Under the pieces are notes generated by a model. That model had not been told where the DNA came from. It made no database searches and saw only the letters and a list, made by a program, of their open reading frames with translations. From an uncultured Olsenella sp. (GTDB taxonomy: Bacteria > Actinomycetota > Coriobacteriia > Coriobacteriales > Atopobiaceae), in NCBI GenBank assembly GCA_947253595.1, contig CAMXZR010000020.1, positions 1-20,188 of the forward strand: 20,188 nt of DNA, in the 5' to 3' direction. Below, one piece after another: positions 1-6,702 of the stretch. Made by a program: the position numbers and the translations under genes. Numbering within the stretch: position 1 is the stretch's first letter; the number at the start of each line of letters is the position of its first letter.

Positions 1-1
1 C

Positions 2-241
2 CTGATCGACCCGGCCCATCCCGACGAGGGTCAGCTGGTGTGCCTGGGCTGCGGAAAGGTCCTCGCCTTGGACTGCCACATGCTCGAGGACCTGCACGAG
101 CACGTGCGCAGCGACCACGGTTTCCGGATCGAGTTCTCGCGCACGGTGCTCTACGGCTACTGCGACGACTGTCAGGCGGGCCATCCTGACGTCTTGCCCG
201 CCGGCATCGACTCTGCGGGGAAGAGCGGCTCCCATGCCTAG
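2..241 (+). CDS. Fur-family metal-dependent repressor, C-terminal part (5' end outside window)
   Basis: The frame is open from the left edge, so only the C-terminal 79 residues of the protein are present. They match the Fur dimerisation domain: LVCLGCGKV and GYCDDCQ give the two CxxC pairs of the structural zinc site, with the family pattern LxEHVRSDHGFRIEFSRTVLYG between them. Fur proteins are cytoplasmic repressors that bind operators when loaded with metal. The DNA-binding winged helix is missing because of the window edge. The gene lies 193 bp upstream of znuACB on the same strand, so a zinc sensor (Zur) is the natural guess, but the sensing residues are outside the window and Fur or PerR cannot be excluded. 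I see no clear Zur-box palindrome in front of znuA. Confidence 0.85.
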   Translation: MIDPAHPDEGQLVCLGCGKVLALDCHMLEDLHEHVRSDHGFRIEFSRTVLYGYCDDCQAGHPDVLPAGIDSAGKSGSHA

Positions 242-380
242 TCCCTCCTCGCTGCCGCACGGCTCCGCGCCACGGCCCGTGAAGACGTCCTCGCCCGCTG
301 GCGCCCTCGCGATTGCGGCGTGCCCCGTCGCTCTCGTCCGCAAGGCACCCATCGACCTGGGGGTCCGCCTCAACATCTGA
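234..380 (+). CDS. Possible 48-residue small ORF overlapping the Fur-family stop
   Basis: An ATG at 234 overlaps the end of the Fur-family gene by 8 bases and opens a 48-codon frame ending at TGA 378-380. The product would begin MPSPSSLPHGS and end KAPIDLGVRLNI, with a short hydrophobic stretch AGALAIAACPVALV in the middle. A purine run (GGGGAAG) lies upstream, about 12 bases away, which is longer than ideal. I do not recognise the protein. It may be a translationally coupled small protein, or chance, since GC-rich DNA often stays open in several frames. Apart from this, the 193-bp gap before znuA shows no convincing promoter or operator. Confidence 0.2.
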   Translation: MPSPSSLPHGSAPRPVKTSSPAGALAIAACPVALVRKAPIDLGVRLNI

Positions 381-434
381 GCCCCGGGCCAGATCGAGCC
401 CAAGAAGCAAAGACAATCCACAGGAGGAACAAGC

Positions 435-1451
435 ATGAACAAGTCCATCAGCAAGAGCTTCGGTCCCGTCATGTCACGTCGCGGGCTGCTCGCCGCGGCC
501 GCGATTGGCGCCGGCACGCTGCTCGCCGCCTGCTCGAAGCCTGCGGGCCAGGACGGCGCCGCCGCGACGGCTACGACTGACTCCGACAAGCTCAAGGTCG
601 TCGCGAGCTTCTATGCCATGTACGACTTCGCGAAGAAGATCGCAGGCGACCGCGCCGAGGTCAGCTGCCTCGTGCCCGCCGGCACCGAGCCGCACGACTG
701 GGAACCCTCCACCGCCGACCTGCGCAGCCTCGAGGCGGCCGACGTACTGGTGTACAACGGTGCCGGCATGGAGCACTGGGTGGACGACACCCTGAAGAGC
801 CTCTCGAACTCCAAGCTCGTCGCTGTCGAGGCCAGCAAGGACGTCGACCTGCTCGAGCTCAGCGCCGAGGCGCTGGAGGAGGAGAAGGCCGAGCACGCGG
901 AGCACGGCGAGGACCCGAGCGAGGTCTCGACCACCGACCCGCACTGCTGGCTCTCGCCCACCAACGCGGCGATCCAGATGTGCGCCATCGCGGACGGCCT
1001 GATTGCCGCCGACCCCGACGGCAAGGACGTCTACGAGGCCAACTACGACAAGTGGTCGGCCGAGGCCGCCAAGCTCGACGGCGAGTTCTCGCAGGCGATC
1101 GAGAAGCTGCCCAAGCGCGACATCGTGGTAAGCCACGAGGCCTTCGGCTACCTCTGCCACCAATACGGCCTCAACCAGATGGCCATCGAGGGCATCGAGG
1201 CCGACGCCGAGCCCGATGCCCAGACCATGGCCAAGATCGTCGAGTTCGTGAAGCAGCACGACGTGAAGTACATCTTCAGCGAGGAGCTGGTGAGCCCCAA
1301 GGTGGCGCAGGCCATCGCCGAGGCCTCCGGCGCCCAGGTGGAGGAGCTCAACCCGCTCGAGGGCCTCTCTGACGAGGAGATGGCCGCGGGCGAGGACTAC
1401 TTCTCGACCATGCGCAAGAACCTCGAGGCGCTCAAGAAGGCCCTGGCCTGA
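435..1451 (+). CDS. znuA: Zinc ABC transporter substrate-binding lipoprotein ZnuA/AdcA-like
   Basis: This 338-residue protein captures zinc outside the membrane and delivers it to the ZnuB/ZnuC permease. The N-terminus has a lipobox, LLAAC with Cys33 as the lipidation site, preceded by SRRGLL (Arg15-Arg16), which also fits a Tat signal. Metal ligands of the cluster A-I family are visible: His87 in EPHDWEP, His170 in DPHCWL, His234 in VVSHEAFGY and an acidic residue in FSEEL (about 283-284). A His at the third position rather than Glu favours zinc over manganese. A short charged loop with two histidines (KAEHAEHGED, 151-160) sits just before His170, as in ZnuA proteins. The start has a strong ribosome site (AGGAGG, 422-427). 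The stop TGA overlaps the znuC ATG by one base. Manganese transport is the main alternative. Confidence 0.93.
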   Translation: MNKSISKSFGPVMSRRGLLAAAAIGAGTLLAACSKPAGQDGAAATATTDSDKLKVVASFYAMYDFAKKIAGDRAEVSCLVPAGTEPHDWEPSTADLRSLEAADVLVYNGAGMEHWVDDTLKSLSNSKLVAVEASKDVDLLELSAEALEEEKAEHAEHGEDPSEVSTTDPHCWLSPTNAAIQMCAIADGLIAADPDGKDVYEANYDKWSAEAAKLDGEFSQAIEKLPKRDIVVSHEAFGYLCHQYGLNQMAIEGIEADAEPDAQTMAKIVEFVKQHDVKYIFSEELVSPKVAQAIAEASGAQVEELNPLEGLSDEEMAAGEDYFSTMRKNLEALKKALA

Positions 1452-2251
1452 TGTCTGCGGGCTCGAGGCTGATCACGCTGCAGGACGTCCGCTTCTCGTA
1501 CCGGGGCACCGAGGTGCTGCGGGGGGTCGACCTCGAGCTCGACGACGGGCAGATCTGTGCCCTCGTGGGAGACAACGGCGCGGGCAAGTCCACGATTGCG
1601 CGTCTGGTCATGGGCGAGCTCGCGCCGGATTCCGGATCGGTGCGGCTCTTCGGCCAGAGCCCGGAGAGCTTCCGCGACTGGGGGATGGTGGGCTACGTGC
1701 CGCAGCTTCCGCCGGAGGCGGTCTCTCGCTTCCCGGCAAGCGTGCTCGAGCTGGTGGACGCGAGCCAGTACTCCTGCGGGCGCCGCGCGAGCGGACGGGC
1801 GCGGCGCGCCCGGAGCGAGGAGGCGCTGGCCCGCGTGGGCCTCGCCGCCTACGGGAGGCGAATCATCCGCGAGCTCTCCGGCGGGCAGCTCCAGCGCGTG
1901 AGGCTGGCCTGCGCACTGGTGGGGGACCCGCGGCTGCTGGTGCTGGACGAGCCCACCAACGGCCTGGACAAGGAGAGCCGCCGCATCTTCTACCAGCTGG
2001 TGGCAGACGCCCACGACGAGAGGGGCCTTGCGGTCCTGCTCGTGACCCACGACCTGGCCCCGCTCGGTGAGCTGGGCTGCCGCGTGGTGAAGATCGCCGA
2101 CGGCGTGGCCGTCGAACGCAGCGCGGACGATGGCGCTGGCGGCGCTGGCAGCGCTGGTGGCAGCGCTGGTGGCGGCGTTGGTGGCGGCGGAGATGCGCGC
2201 GGCGCTGGGCGCGGTACCGACGTCGCCGGACGGTCGGGGGGTGCGGCCTGA
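1451..2251 (+). CDS. znuC: Zinc ABC transporter ATP-binding protein ZnuC-like
   Basis: This cytoplasmic ATPase of 266 residues powers zinc import. It contains Walker A GDNGAGKST (40-48), the Q-loop Gln85, signature LSGGQ (142-146), Walker B LLVLDEP (162-168) and the switch His200. It starts with ATG inside TGATG, overlapping the znuA stop by one base, and ends with the same overlap into znuB, so the three are translationally coupled. The catalytic core ends near residue 225. About 40 residues of Gly/Ala/Ser-rich low-complexity tail follow (AGGAGSAGGSAGGG...), encoded by an expanded GGC/GCT/GGT tract at 2130-2190. That tail is unusual for the family and may be a dispensable linker. Confidence 0.93.
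   Translation: MSAGSRLITLQDVRFSYRGTEVLRGVDLELDDGQICALVGDNGAGKSTIARLVMGELAPDSGSVRLFGQSPESFRDWGMVGYVPQLPPEAVSRFPASVLELVDASQYSCGRRASGRARRARSEEALARVGLAAYGRRIIRELSGGQLQRVRLACALVGDPRLLVLDEPTNGLDKESRRIFYQLVADAHDERGLAVLLVTHDLAPLGELGCRVVKIADGVAVERSADDGAGGAGSAGGSAGGGVGGGGDARGAGRGTDVAGRSGGAA
2130..2190 (+). repeat. Low-complexity GGC/GCT/GGT tract in the 3' end of znuC
   Basis: A stretch made almost entirely of GGC, GCT, AGC and GGT codons, with the 12-mer GGCAGCGCTGGT repeated back to back, encodes the Gly/Ala/Ser-rich tail of ZnuC. Such tracts can change length by strand slippage. Because the znuB start follows directly, length changes that shift the frame would also disturb coupling into znuB. Confidence 0.7.
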
Positions 2252-3051
2252 TGCTCGCGTACGTGTTCATGCAGCGCGGCTTGGTGGTGGGCGTGCTCCT
2301 GGGCGTCGTGATTCCCCTGGTGGGGGTCACGGTCGTCCTGAAGCGCCTCTCGATGATCGGGGACGCGCTCTCGCACACCTCGCTCGCCGGCGTGGCCGCA
2401 GGCCTGGTCGGCGGCCTCAGCCCGGTGGGTGGTGCCATTCTCGCCTGCCTGACGGGAGCCCTCTGCATCGAGGGGATTCGCCGACACTTCCGCGACCAGT
2501 CCGAGCTCGCCGTGGCCGTGGTCATGGCGGCCGGAATCGGGCTCGCCGGCGTGCTCTCGGGCTTCGTGCCCAACGCCTCGAGCTTCAGCAGCTTCATGTT
2601 TGGCAGCATCCTCACCGTGAGCGCGGAGGAGACCACCACCATTGCCGCCATCAGCGCACTGGCCGTGCTCGTTTGCCTGCTCATGCGCCGGGAGCTCTTC
2701 CTGATGTCCTTCGACGAGCGCCACGCGCGCGCCGTGGGGGTGCCCGTCTCGGCCGCGAACTTCGCCTTCGTGATCGTGGTCGCGCTGGTCGTGGCCGTGG
2801 CGTCGAGGACGGTCGGCTCGCTGATCGTCTCGTCGATGATGGTGGTGCCCGTGGCCTGCGCGCTGCAGCTCGCCCGGAGCTGGTGCCAGACCTGCGTCGT
2901 CTCGAGCGTGGTGGGCGTCGTGACCACGGTTGGCGGACTGGTCGTCTCGTACTACTTTGGGCTCAAGCCGGGTGGCACCATCGTGCTTATGGCGGTGGCC
3001 CTCCTGCTGGGCATCTTTGCCGGGAAGAAGCTCGTCTCGCTGGCGAGGTAG
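2251..3051 (+). CDS. znuB: Zinc ABC transporter membrane permease ZnuB-like (ABC-3 family)
   Basis: This 266-residue integral membrane protein has about seven or eight hydrophobic helices and forms the channel through which zinc released by ZnuA crosses the membrane. The N-terminal MLAYVFMQRGLVVGVLLGVVI and the segment LKRLSMIGDALSHTSLAGVA are typical of the ABC-3 family; the latter is the conserved region near the first cytoplasmic loop. FDERHARAVGVPV in the middle of the protein is another family landmark. The ATG overlaps the znuC stop by one base. It is the last gene of the operon and is followed by a large inverted repeat. Confidence 0.93.
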   Translation: MLAYVFMQRGLVVGVLLGVVIPLVGVTVVLKRLSMIGDALSHTSLAGVAAGLVGGLSPVGGAILACLTGALCIEGIRRHFRDQSELAVAVVMAAGIGLAGVLSGFVPNASSFSSFMFGSILTVSAEETTTIAAISALAVLVCLLMRRELFLMSFDERHARAVGVPVSAANFAFVIVVALVVAVASRTVGSLIVSSMMVVPVACALQLARSWCQTCVVSSVVGVVTTVGGLVVSYYFGLKPGGTIVLMAVALLLGIFAGKKLVSLAR

Positions 3052-3130
3052 CGCCGTGGGCGGAGGCCGGGACGCTGACGCTCGGCCGAGGCGCCGCCGC
3101 TGTCGGGACTCCGACGTTTGGGGTGGCGTT

Positions 3131-3216
3131 GACAGCAAATCACGCAGAATGCTGTCGTTTTCTTTCACTAACTGGGGAAACGCGAAAGATGACAGCATTC
3201 TGCGCAATTTGCTGTC
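3131..3216. repeat. Large inverted repeat (REP-like hairpin) between convergent genes
   Basis: Two 26-bp arms (3131-3156 and 3191-3216) are inverted copies of each other with only two mismatches. Between them, TCTTTC (3161-3166) can pair with GAAAGA (3184-3189), leaving a 17-base loop, so the element folds into one long stem. Each arm is itself close to a palindrome: GACAGCA and TGCTGTC at the ends with TGCGCA (CACGCA in the left arm) in the centre. It lies 80 bp after znuB and 12 bp after the convergent dipeptidase stop, a place for a bidirectional terminator, but there is no T-tract on either side. A REP/MITE-like mobile palindrome or a paired operator are alternatives. Confidence 0.85.
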
Positions 3217-3228
3217 GCTGCCAGCCTC

Positions 3229-4239
3229 CTACCCCAGCCGGGCGAAGAACGCGCGGGCGTTGGCGAAGAAGAGCCTCTCGCACAGGTCCTCGCCGAAGCG
3301 CACGGACATGCGCTCACGGAAGGCGGGCAGCGTCTGGCAGCCGTCGAGCCACGCGGGCACGTCCGAGCCGTCGTAGTCGCTGCCCAGGGCGATGACGCCC
3401 TCACCGCCCAGGTCGAGGAAGTGCTCGACGTGGGCCGCCAGCTCGTCGAAGCTCACCTCGGGCGCGGGGTGGCCCGCCGCCATAGCGCCCATGGCCTCCG
3501 CCCGCTCGGTGACGAAGCCCCGGAAGTAGTTGAGCCCCACGAGGCCCTCGCGATCCGCGATGGCGCGGAACTGGTCGTCCGTCAGGTTGCGGGGGTGCCC
3601 GCAGATGGCACGGCTGTTGGAGTGGGACGCCACGAAGGGCGCGCCCGAGCATGCGAGCAGGTCAGCGAAGCCCTCGTCGTTGAGGTGGCTCACGTCCACG
3701 ACCATCCCCAGCTCCTCCATGCGCCGAATCGCCCGCCTGCCGAAGCGGCTCAGGCCGTCCGTGGTCCCGTGGCCGCTGGCCAAGGCGTTTTTTCCATTCC
3801 AGCAGAGGGTGACCATGCGCACACCGTCCTCGTGCAGGCGGTCCAGGTAGCCGAGCTGCTCGCCGATGGGGGCCGCGCCCTCGAGGGTCAGGAAGGCGGC
3901 CACGCGTCCGGAGGCGACGGCTGCGTCTGCCTCGCTGGCTGTGCGAACCTGCGTCACGGCGTCGGCGTGCCGGGCGACCTGCTCCCTGAAGTAGCCCAGC
4001 GCGCGCTCGTAGGCGATGCGGGGCGAGAGGGGCGTGCCTTCCAGGTCCTCGGGCACCCAGATGGCGAAGCACTGGTACCAGCCGTCGCTCGCGGCCCGCC
4101 TCATACGGGCGAGGTCCAGGGCGAGGCGGTTCTGCAGGAGGTCGTCGCCGTCAAGGGGGCCGAGGACGCTGCCTATGGCATCCACGTCGCGCAGGGCGAG
4201 GGCGTCAATCGTGTCGCAGTGCAGGTCGAACACGCGCAT
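3229..4239 (-). CDS. Membrane dipeptidase family M19 (renal dipeptidase-like), cytoplasmic
   Basis: This 336-residue zinc metallopeptidase is expected to hydrolyse dipeptides. All five metal ligands of the M19 family are visible: His7 and Asp9 (FDLHCDT), Glu120 (LTLEGA), His185 (DVSHLN) and His206 (ASHSNSR); Asp288 in GSDYDGSD completes the site. The start was set at 4239 because the family begins MRVFDLHCDT and a GGAGG (complement of 4245-4249) sits five bases upstream; the frame stays open to 4416 but that extension has no family similarity. There is no signal peptide, so it should act in the cytoplasm on imported or recycled peptides, including D-residue dipeptides in some members. It is divergent from the HAD gene and convergent with znuB. 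Confidence 0.92.
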   Translation of the reverse strand: MRVFDLHCDTIDALALRDVDAIGSVLGPLDGDDLLQNRLALDLARMRRAASDGWYQCFAIWVPEDLEGTPLSPRIAYERALGYFREQVARHADAVTQVRTASEADAAVASGRVAAFLTLEGAAPIGEQLGYLDRLHEDGVRMVTLCWNGKNALASGHGTTDGLSRFGRRAIRRMEELGMVVDVSHLNDEGFADLLACSGAPFVASHSNSRAICGHPRNLTDDQFRAIADREGLVGLNYFRGFVTERAEAMGAMAAGHPAPEVSFDELAAHVEHFLDLGGEGVIALGSDYDGSDVPAWLDGCQTLPAFRERMSVRFGEDLCERLFFANARAFFARLG

Positions 4240-4288
4240 GTCTGCCTCCAGGGGCATGGGGTGAAGAGGGATGGGCATGGGGTGGAGT

Positions 4289-4298
4289 GAGTATACTC
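4289..4298. promoter_or_regulatory. Palindromic -10-like element in the divergent promoter region
   Basis: GAGTATACTC is a perfect 10-base palindrome and reads TATACT, a good -10 hexamer, on both strands (4292-4297 and the complement of 4290-4295). It lies between the divergent dipeptidase and HAD genes, the only AT-rich spot in that 133-bp gap. No convincing -35 box stands at the right distance on either strand, so the assignment is tentative. Confidence 0.35.
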
Positions 4299-4372
4299 GT
4301 GGGCGGACCGCGTGCGGCTGCAGAGCCGCCGTCCTCCATGCGAATCGAAGCCCAGATGCAGGGGAGAGGCCC

Positions 4373-5188
4373 ATGGCCACTGACGTGCGACTCATTCTCA
4401 CCGACATAGACGGCACGATTCTGCCCTACGGGCAGAAGGCCGTGGGACGACGCACGCTTGCCGCCTTTCATCGGGCGCTGGACGCGGGGGTGCGCATCGG
4501 CCCCGCCAGCGGTCGCGGACACCAGTGGATCGCCCCCCTGCTCGGCGGGGACGAGGCCTGCTGCGCCACTGCCCTGGCATCCAACGGCATGCAGGTCTAC
4601 CTGGACGGGGAGCTCGTGCACGAGGAGCTCCTGACGCGGGGACCACTCCGCCGGCTGGCGAAGGCCGTGGCGGGCATCGACGGGGCGGGTGCGGTGGTCT
4701 TCGACGATGCCACACCGCTCCTGGTCCAGGGCTCCCTTGCCGACCTCGAGGCCTGCTTCCCCTCCTATGCCGTGCGCTGCCGTGTGGTGGACGACGTTCC
4801 GGAGACGCCGACGGTCAAGGCGAACGTGTTCTTCGACGGAGACCTTGCCGCCATGTATGAGCTCGCTGGTCGCCTGGCGTCCGAGCTTCCCGAGCTGGGC
4901 TTTGACGTGCCGCAGCCGGGCTGGATAAACGTGATGACGGCTGGCTGGGGCAAGGGGCCCGCCATCGACGTGCTCTGCGAGCGGCTGGGAATCGGCCTCG
5001 ACCAGGTCGCGGTGTTCGGCGATGGGGGCAACGACGTGAGCATGCTCGAGCACGTGCCGCTCTCGTTCGCGGTGGAGGGTGCGGTGCCGGAGGCCAAGGC
5101 TGCGGCGCGCTGGCAGTTGGGCCGCGTGGAGGACGAGGTCGTGGCCGAAGCCATCGACTCCCTCGTCAGGGGAGAGCTGCCTCGCTAG
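4373..5188 (+). CDS. HAD-superfamily Cof-type sugar-phosphate phosphatase
   Basis: A 271-residue cytoplasmic hydrolase of the HAD IIB (Cof) group, which dephosphorylates small phosphorylated metabolites such as sugar phosphates. Motif I is DIDGT (Asp11 nucleophile, Asp13 acid/base), motif III contains Lys194 (GWGKGPAI), and motif IV is GDGGND (216-221) with the magnesium ligands Asp217 and Asp221. The large middle section is the C2 cap of the subgroup. The start at 4373 is preceded by GGGGAGAGG and gives the usual Cof N-terminus; an upstream in-frame ATG at 4271 would add 34 residues without family similarity. The TAG stop at 5186-5188 overlaps the stop of the convergent GGDEF gene inside CTAG. 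The substrate cannot be told from sequence. Confidence 0.9.
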   Translation: MATDVRLILTDIDGTILPYGQKAVGRRTLAAFHRALDAGVRIGPASGRGHQWIAPLLGGDEACCATALASNGMQVYLDGELVHEELLTRGPLRRLAKAVAGIDGAGAVVFDDATPLLVQGSLADLEACFPSYAVRCRVVDDVPETPTVKANVFFDGDLAAMYELAGRLASELPELGFDVPQPGWINVMTAGWGKGPAIDVLCERLGIGLDQVAVFGDGGNDVSMLEHVPLSFAVEGAVPEAKAAARWQLGRVEDEVVAEAIDSLVRGELPR

Positions 5189-6306
5189 GTCCTGGGGTCA
5201 GCTCCGACGTCGTCACGTTGCGCGTGGCGTTCCCTCTTCTCCCTGTACATGTCCTTGTCTGCCTCGCGCATGAGTAGCTTGACGTCAGCGACGCCGTTGA
5301 CCATGCCCTCCGCCATTCCGATGGAGAAGCCCAGGGGATGGCCCCTCACCACGAGCCCGTTCTGGCGCGCCCTGGTTTGGAACGACCTCCTGCCATGCTC
5401 GGCATACGCGCGGAGTCCCTCCCTCCCCATGCTCGACGAGACCAAGGCGAACTCGTCCCCGCCCAAGCGATAGATGCGGGTGTGCGCGTCGAGGTTGATG
5501 GACATCCCCGAGGCGAGCAGAGACAGGATGCGGTCCCCCATGAGGTGTCCGTAGGCATCGTTGTAGTATTTGAAGTTGTCGATGTCGATGAGCGCGAATG
5601 CGATCCTCTTCCCCACCCAGTGCTCATGGTCCTGCTGCAGGGCTCGGGTGTTCCGCAGCCCCGTGAGCTCGTCGTAGTACGAGTAGTGCGCCAGCTGCTC
5701 GCGCGCTTGCGCCCCATGAACGTACTTGTAGTGCTTGATGCAGCACGAGACCATGAGGATGAGGCAGAAAATCTGCAGATTGACGATGTTTCCATGGGTC
5801 AGGACACCCGCCTGCCTCGTGGCGCGCAGCATGAAGTCGAACGTCACGAACAGTACTGGGATGAAGGCGAGGGGCCTGACCACGAAGATGCAGGTGATGC
5901 TGACCATCTGGGTGAGGAACGCGTACGGACCGTTGCCACGAGCGATGTCCCCGAGCGAGACGTAGATCCCAAAGGCGATGCTCGTCATGATGAACTGGAT
6001 GACCGCGACCCGGGGAAGCACCTTGCCACCAAGGCTCTTCCCGTAGTAGCGCAGGGTGCAGGTCTTGAGGAACAGGGCGCTCAGCAGTTGGACGGTATAC
6101 GCGACCCTGTGCTGGACGATCCAGCCTGACCCCACCCTCTCGATCACCTGTGGGTCCCTGGACATCATGAAGCTGTTCCACAGCATGTAGCATTCCACCG
6201 CGATCACGATCAGGGCGAGGGTGGCACCGTATTGCAGGTTAGCGGCGGTGACGAAATCCTTCTCGAAGGGGGTCTGCCGCCTGATGCCGAGGGCGTCTTG
6301 CAGCAT
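5185..6306 (-). CDS. Membrane-anchored GGDEF diguanylate cyclase
   Basis: A 373-residue protein predicted to make cyclic-di-GMP from two GTP. Residues about 25-190 hold roughly six hydrophobic segments forming an uncharacterised membrane sensor region. The GGDEF domain covers about 205-360: YDELTGLRNTRAL at its start, DIDNFKYYND with Asp241 for magnesium, the intact active-site GGDEF (282-286), and ADKDMYREKRE near the end. The autoinhibitory I-site (RxxD five residues before GGDEF) is absent; the residues there are DAHT. There is no EAL or HD-GYP domain. The start at 6306 has a weak GGAAAG site. It is divergent from the riboswitch-led operon, which begins about 245 bp away, and convergent with the HAD gene. 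Activity is inferred from intact motifs. Confidence 0.92.
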   Translation of the reverse strand: MLQDALGIRRQTPFEKDFVTAANLQYGATLALIVIAVECYMLWNSFMMSRDPQVIERVGSGWIVQHRVAYTVQLLSALFLKTCTLRYYGKSLGGKVLPRVAVIQFIMTSIAFGIYVSLGDIARGNGPYAFLTQMVSITCIFVVRPLAFIPVLFVTFDFMLRATRQAGVLTHGNIVNLQIFCLILMVSCCIKHYKYVHGAQAREQLAHYSYYDELTGLRNTRALQQDHEHWVGKRIAFALIDIDNFKYYNDAYGHLMGDRILSLLASGMSINLDAHTRIYRLGGDEFALVSSSMGREGLRAYAEHGRRSFQTRARQNGLVVRGHPLGFSIGMAEGMVNGVADVKLLMREADKDMYREKRERHAQRDDVGADPRT

Positions 6307-6517
6307 CTTTCCAATAGATTGCGGGGAGGGGGGTCACTGATGCTCTTGTTGGCTCTGCCGCGTCCGTTCCCATGGCTCGTCCGCTCCTCGCCTCGGTAGG
6401 TTTGGTCTCTTGGCAATGCATGATGCTGTTTTGTCGAGCGCGCTGCAAATGATGGCACGTGTGAGCGAGTGAAAAGAAGGGGACGAGAGGAGAGGGTGCC
6501 CGGCTCTGAATTTCAGC
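6307..6517. other. Divergent intergenic region between the GGDEF gene and the riboswitch operon
   Basis: This is the first half of a 396-bp gene-free stretch. It must hold the promoter of the GGDEF gene on the minus strand, but I see no convincing -35/-10 pair. The small antisense frames in it look like chance. The rest of the stretch (6518-6702) holds the promoter, riboswitch, terminator and ribosome site described separately. Confidence 0.4.
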
Positions 6518-6546
6518 TTGAATTAGCCCTCAATCTACCTTAGACT
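6518..6546 (+). promoter_or_regulatory. Probable sigma-A-type promoter for the riboswitch operon
   Basis: TTGAAT (6518-6523) and TAGACT (6541-6546) are separated by 17 bases, each matching four of six consensus positions. Transcription would start around 6552-6555, right at the 5' edge of the aptamer. The area is also locally AT-rich compared with its surroundings. Because the start falls so close to the first conserved aptamer bases, a slightly different promoter upstream is also possible. Confidence 0.45.
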
Positions 6547-6550
6547 GAGA

Positions 6551-6613
6551 AACGGCAAAGTTGTCGAAAGACAACGACACAAAGCTATAGGGCCTTGACT
6601 GGCAGCCAGCTGC
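6551..6613 (+). promoter_or_regulatory. Cyclic-di-GMP-I (GEMM-type) riboswitch aptamer
   Basis: The RNA has the conserved order of the c-di-GMP-I class: ACGGCAAAG, a perfect six-pair hairpin GTTGTC (6560-6565) with a GAAA tetraloop (6566-6569) and GACAAC, the linker GACACAAAGC close to consensus GACGCAAAGC, then CTATAGGGCC, and GGCAGCCAGCTGC on the 3' side. The second hairpin pairs GCT with AGC and GCC with GGC. Its tip is unusually short (TTGACT), so the usual receptor for the GAAA tetraloop seems lost. The 3' strand of this helix is also the left arm of the terminator at 6602-6651, so ligand binding should prevent termination (an ON switch). It lies in the leader of the coiled-coil/signal peptidase/pseudosortase operon. 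Confidence 0.8.
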
Positions 6614-6651
6614 ATTCTCCGTACAGGAGAGGGCAGCTGGCTGCTTTTTTT
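6602..6651 (+). terminator. Intrinsic terminator acting as riboswitch expression platform
   Basis: GCAGCCAGCTGC (6602-6613) and its exact complement GCAGCTGGCTGC (6633-6644) form a 12-pair stem, extended inward by TCTCC/GGAGA around a short loop, followed at once by seven T (6645-6651). It is a textbook terminator placed 52 bases before the first gene of the operon. Its left arm is part of the aptamer, so the two structures are mutually exclusive. Confidence 0.93.
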
Positions 6652-6702
6652 GTTGGCGAGATGCCCTAGGACATATGGGGCGATCGGATAAGGGGGAGCG
6701 GA

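Noticed and set aside
320..580. Open frame overlapping the start of znuA
   Set aside because: It is in a different frame from znuA, Arg-rich, and lacks a ribosome site; znuA has clear family motifs.
4240..4416. N-terminal extension of the dipeptidase
   Set aside because: The family N-terminus and a good ribosome site are at 4239; the extension is Pro/Arg-rich and overlaps the HAD gene.
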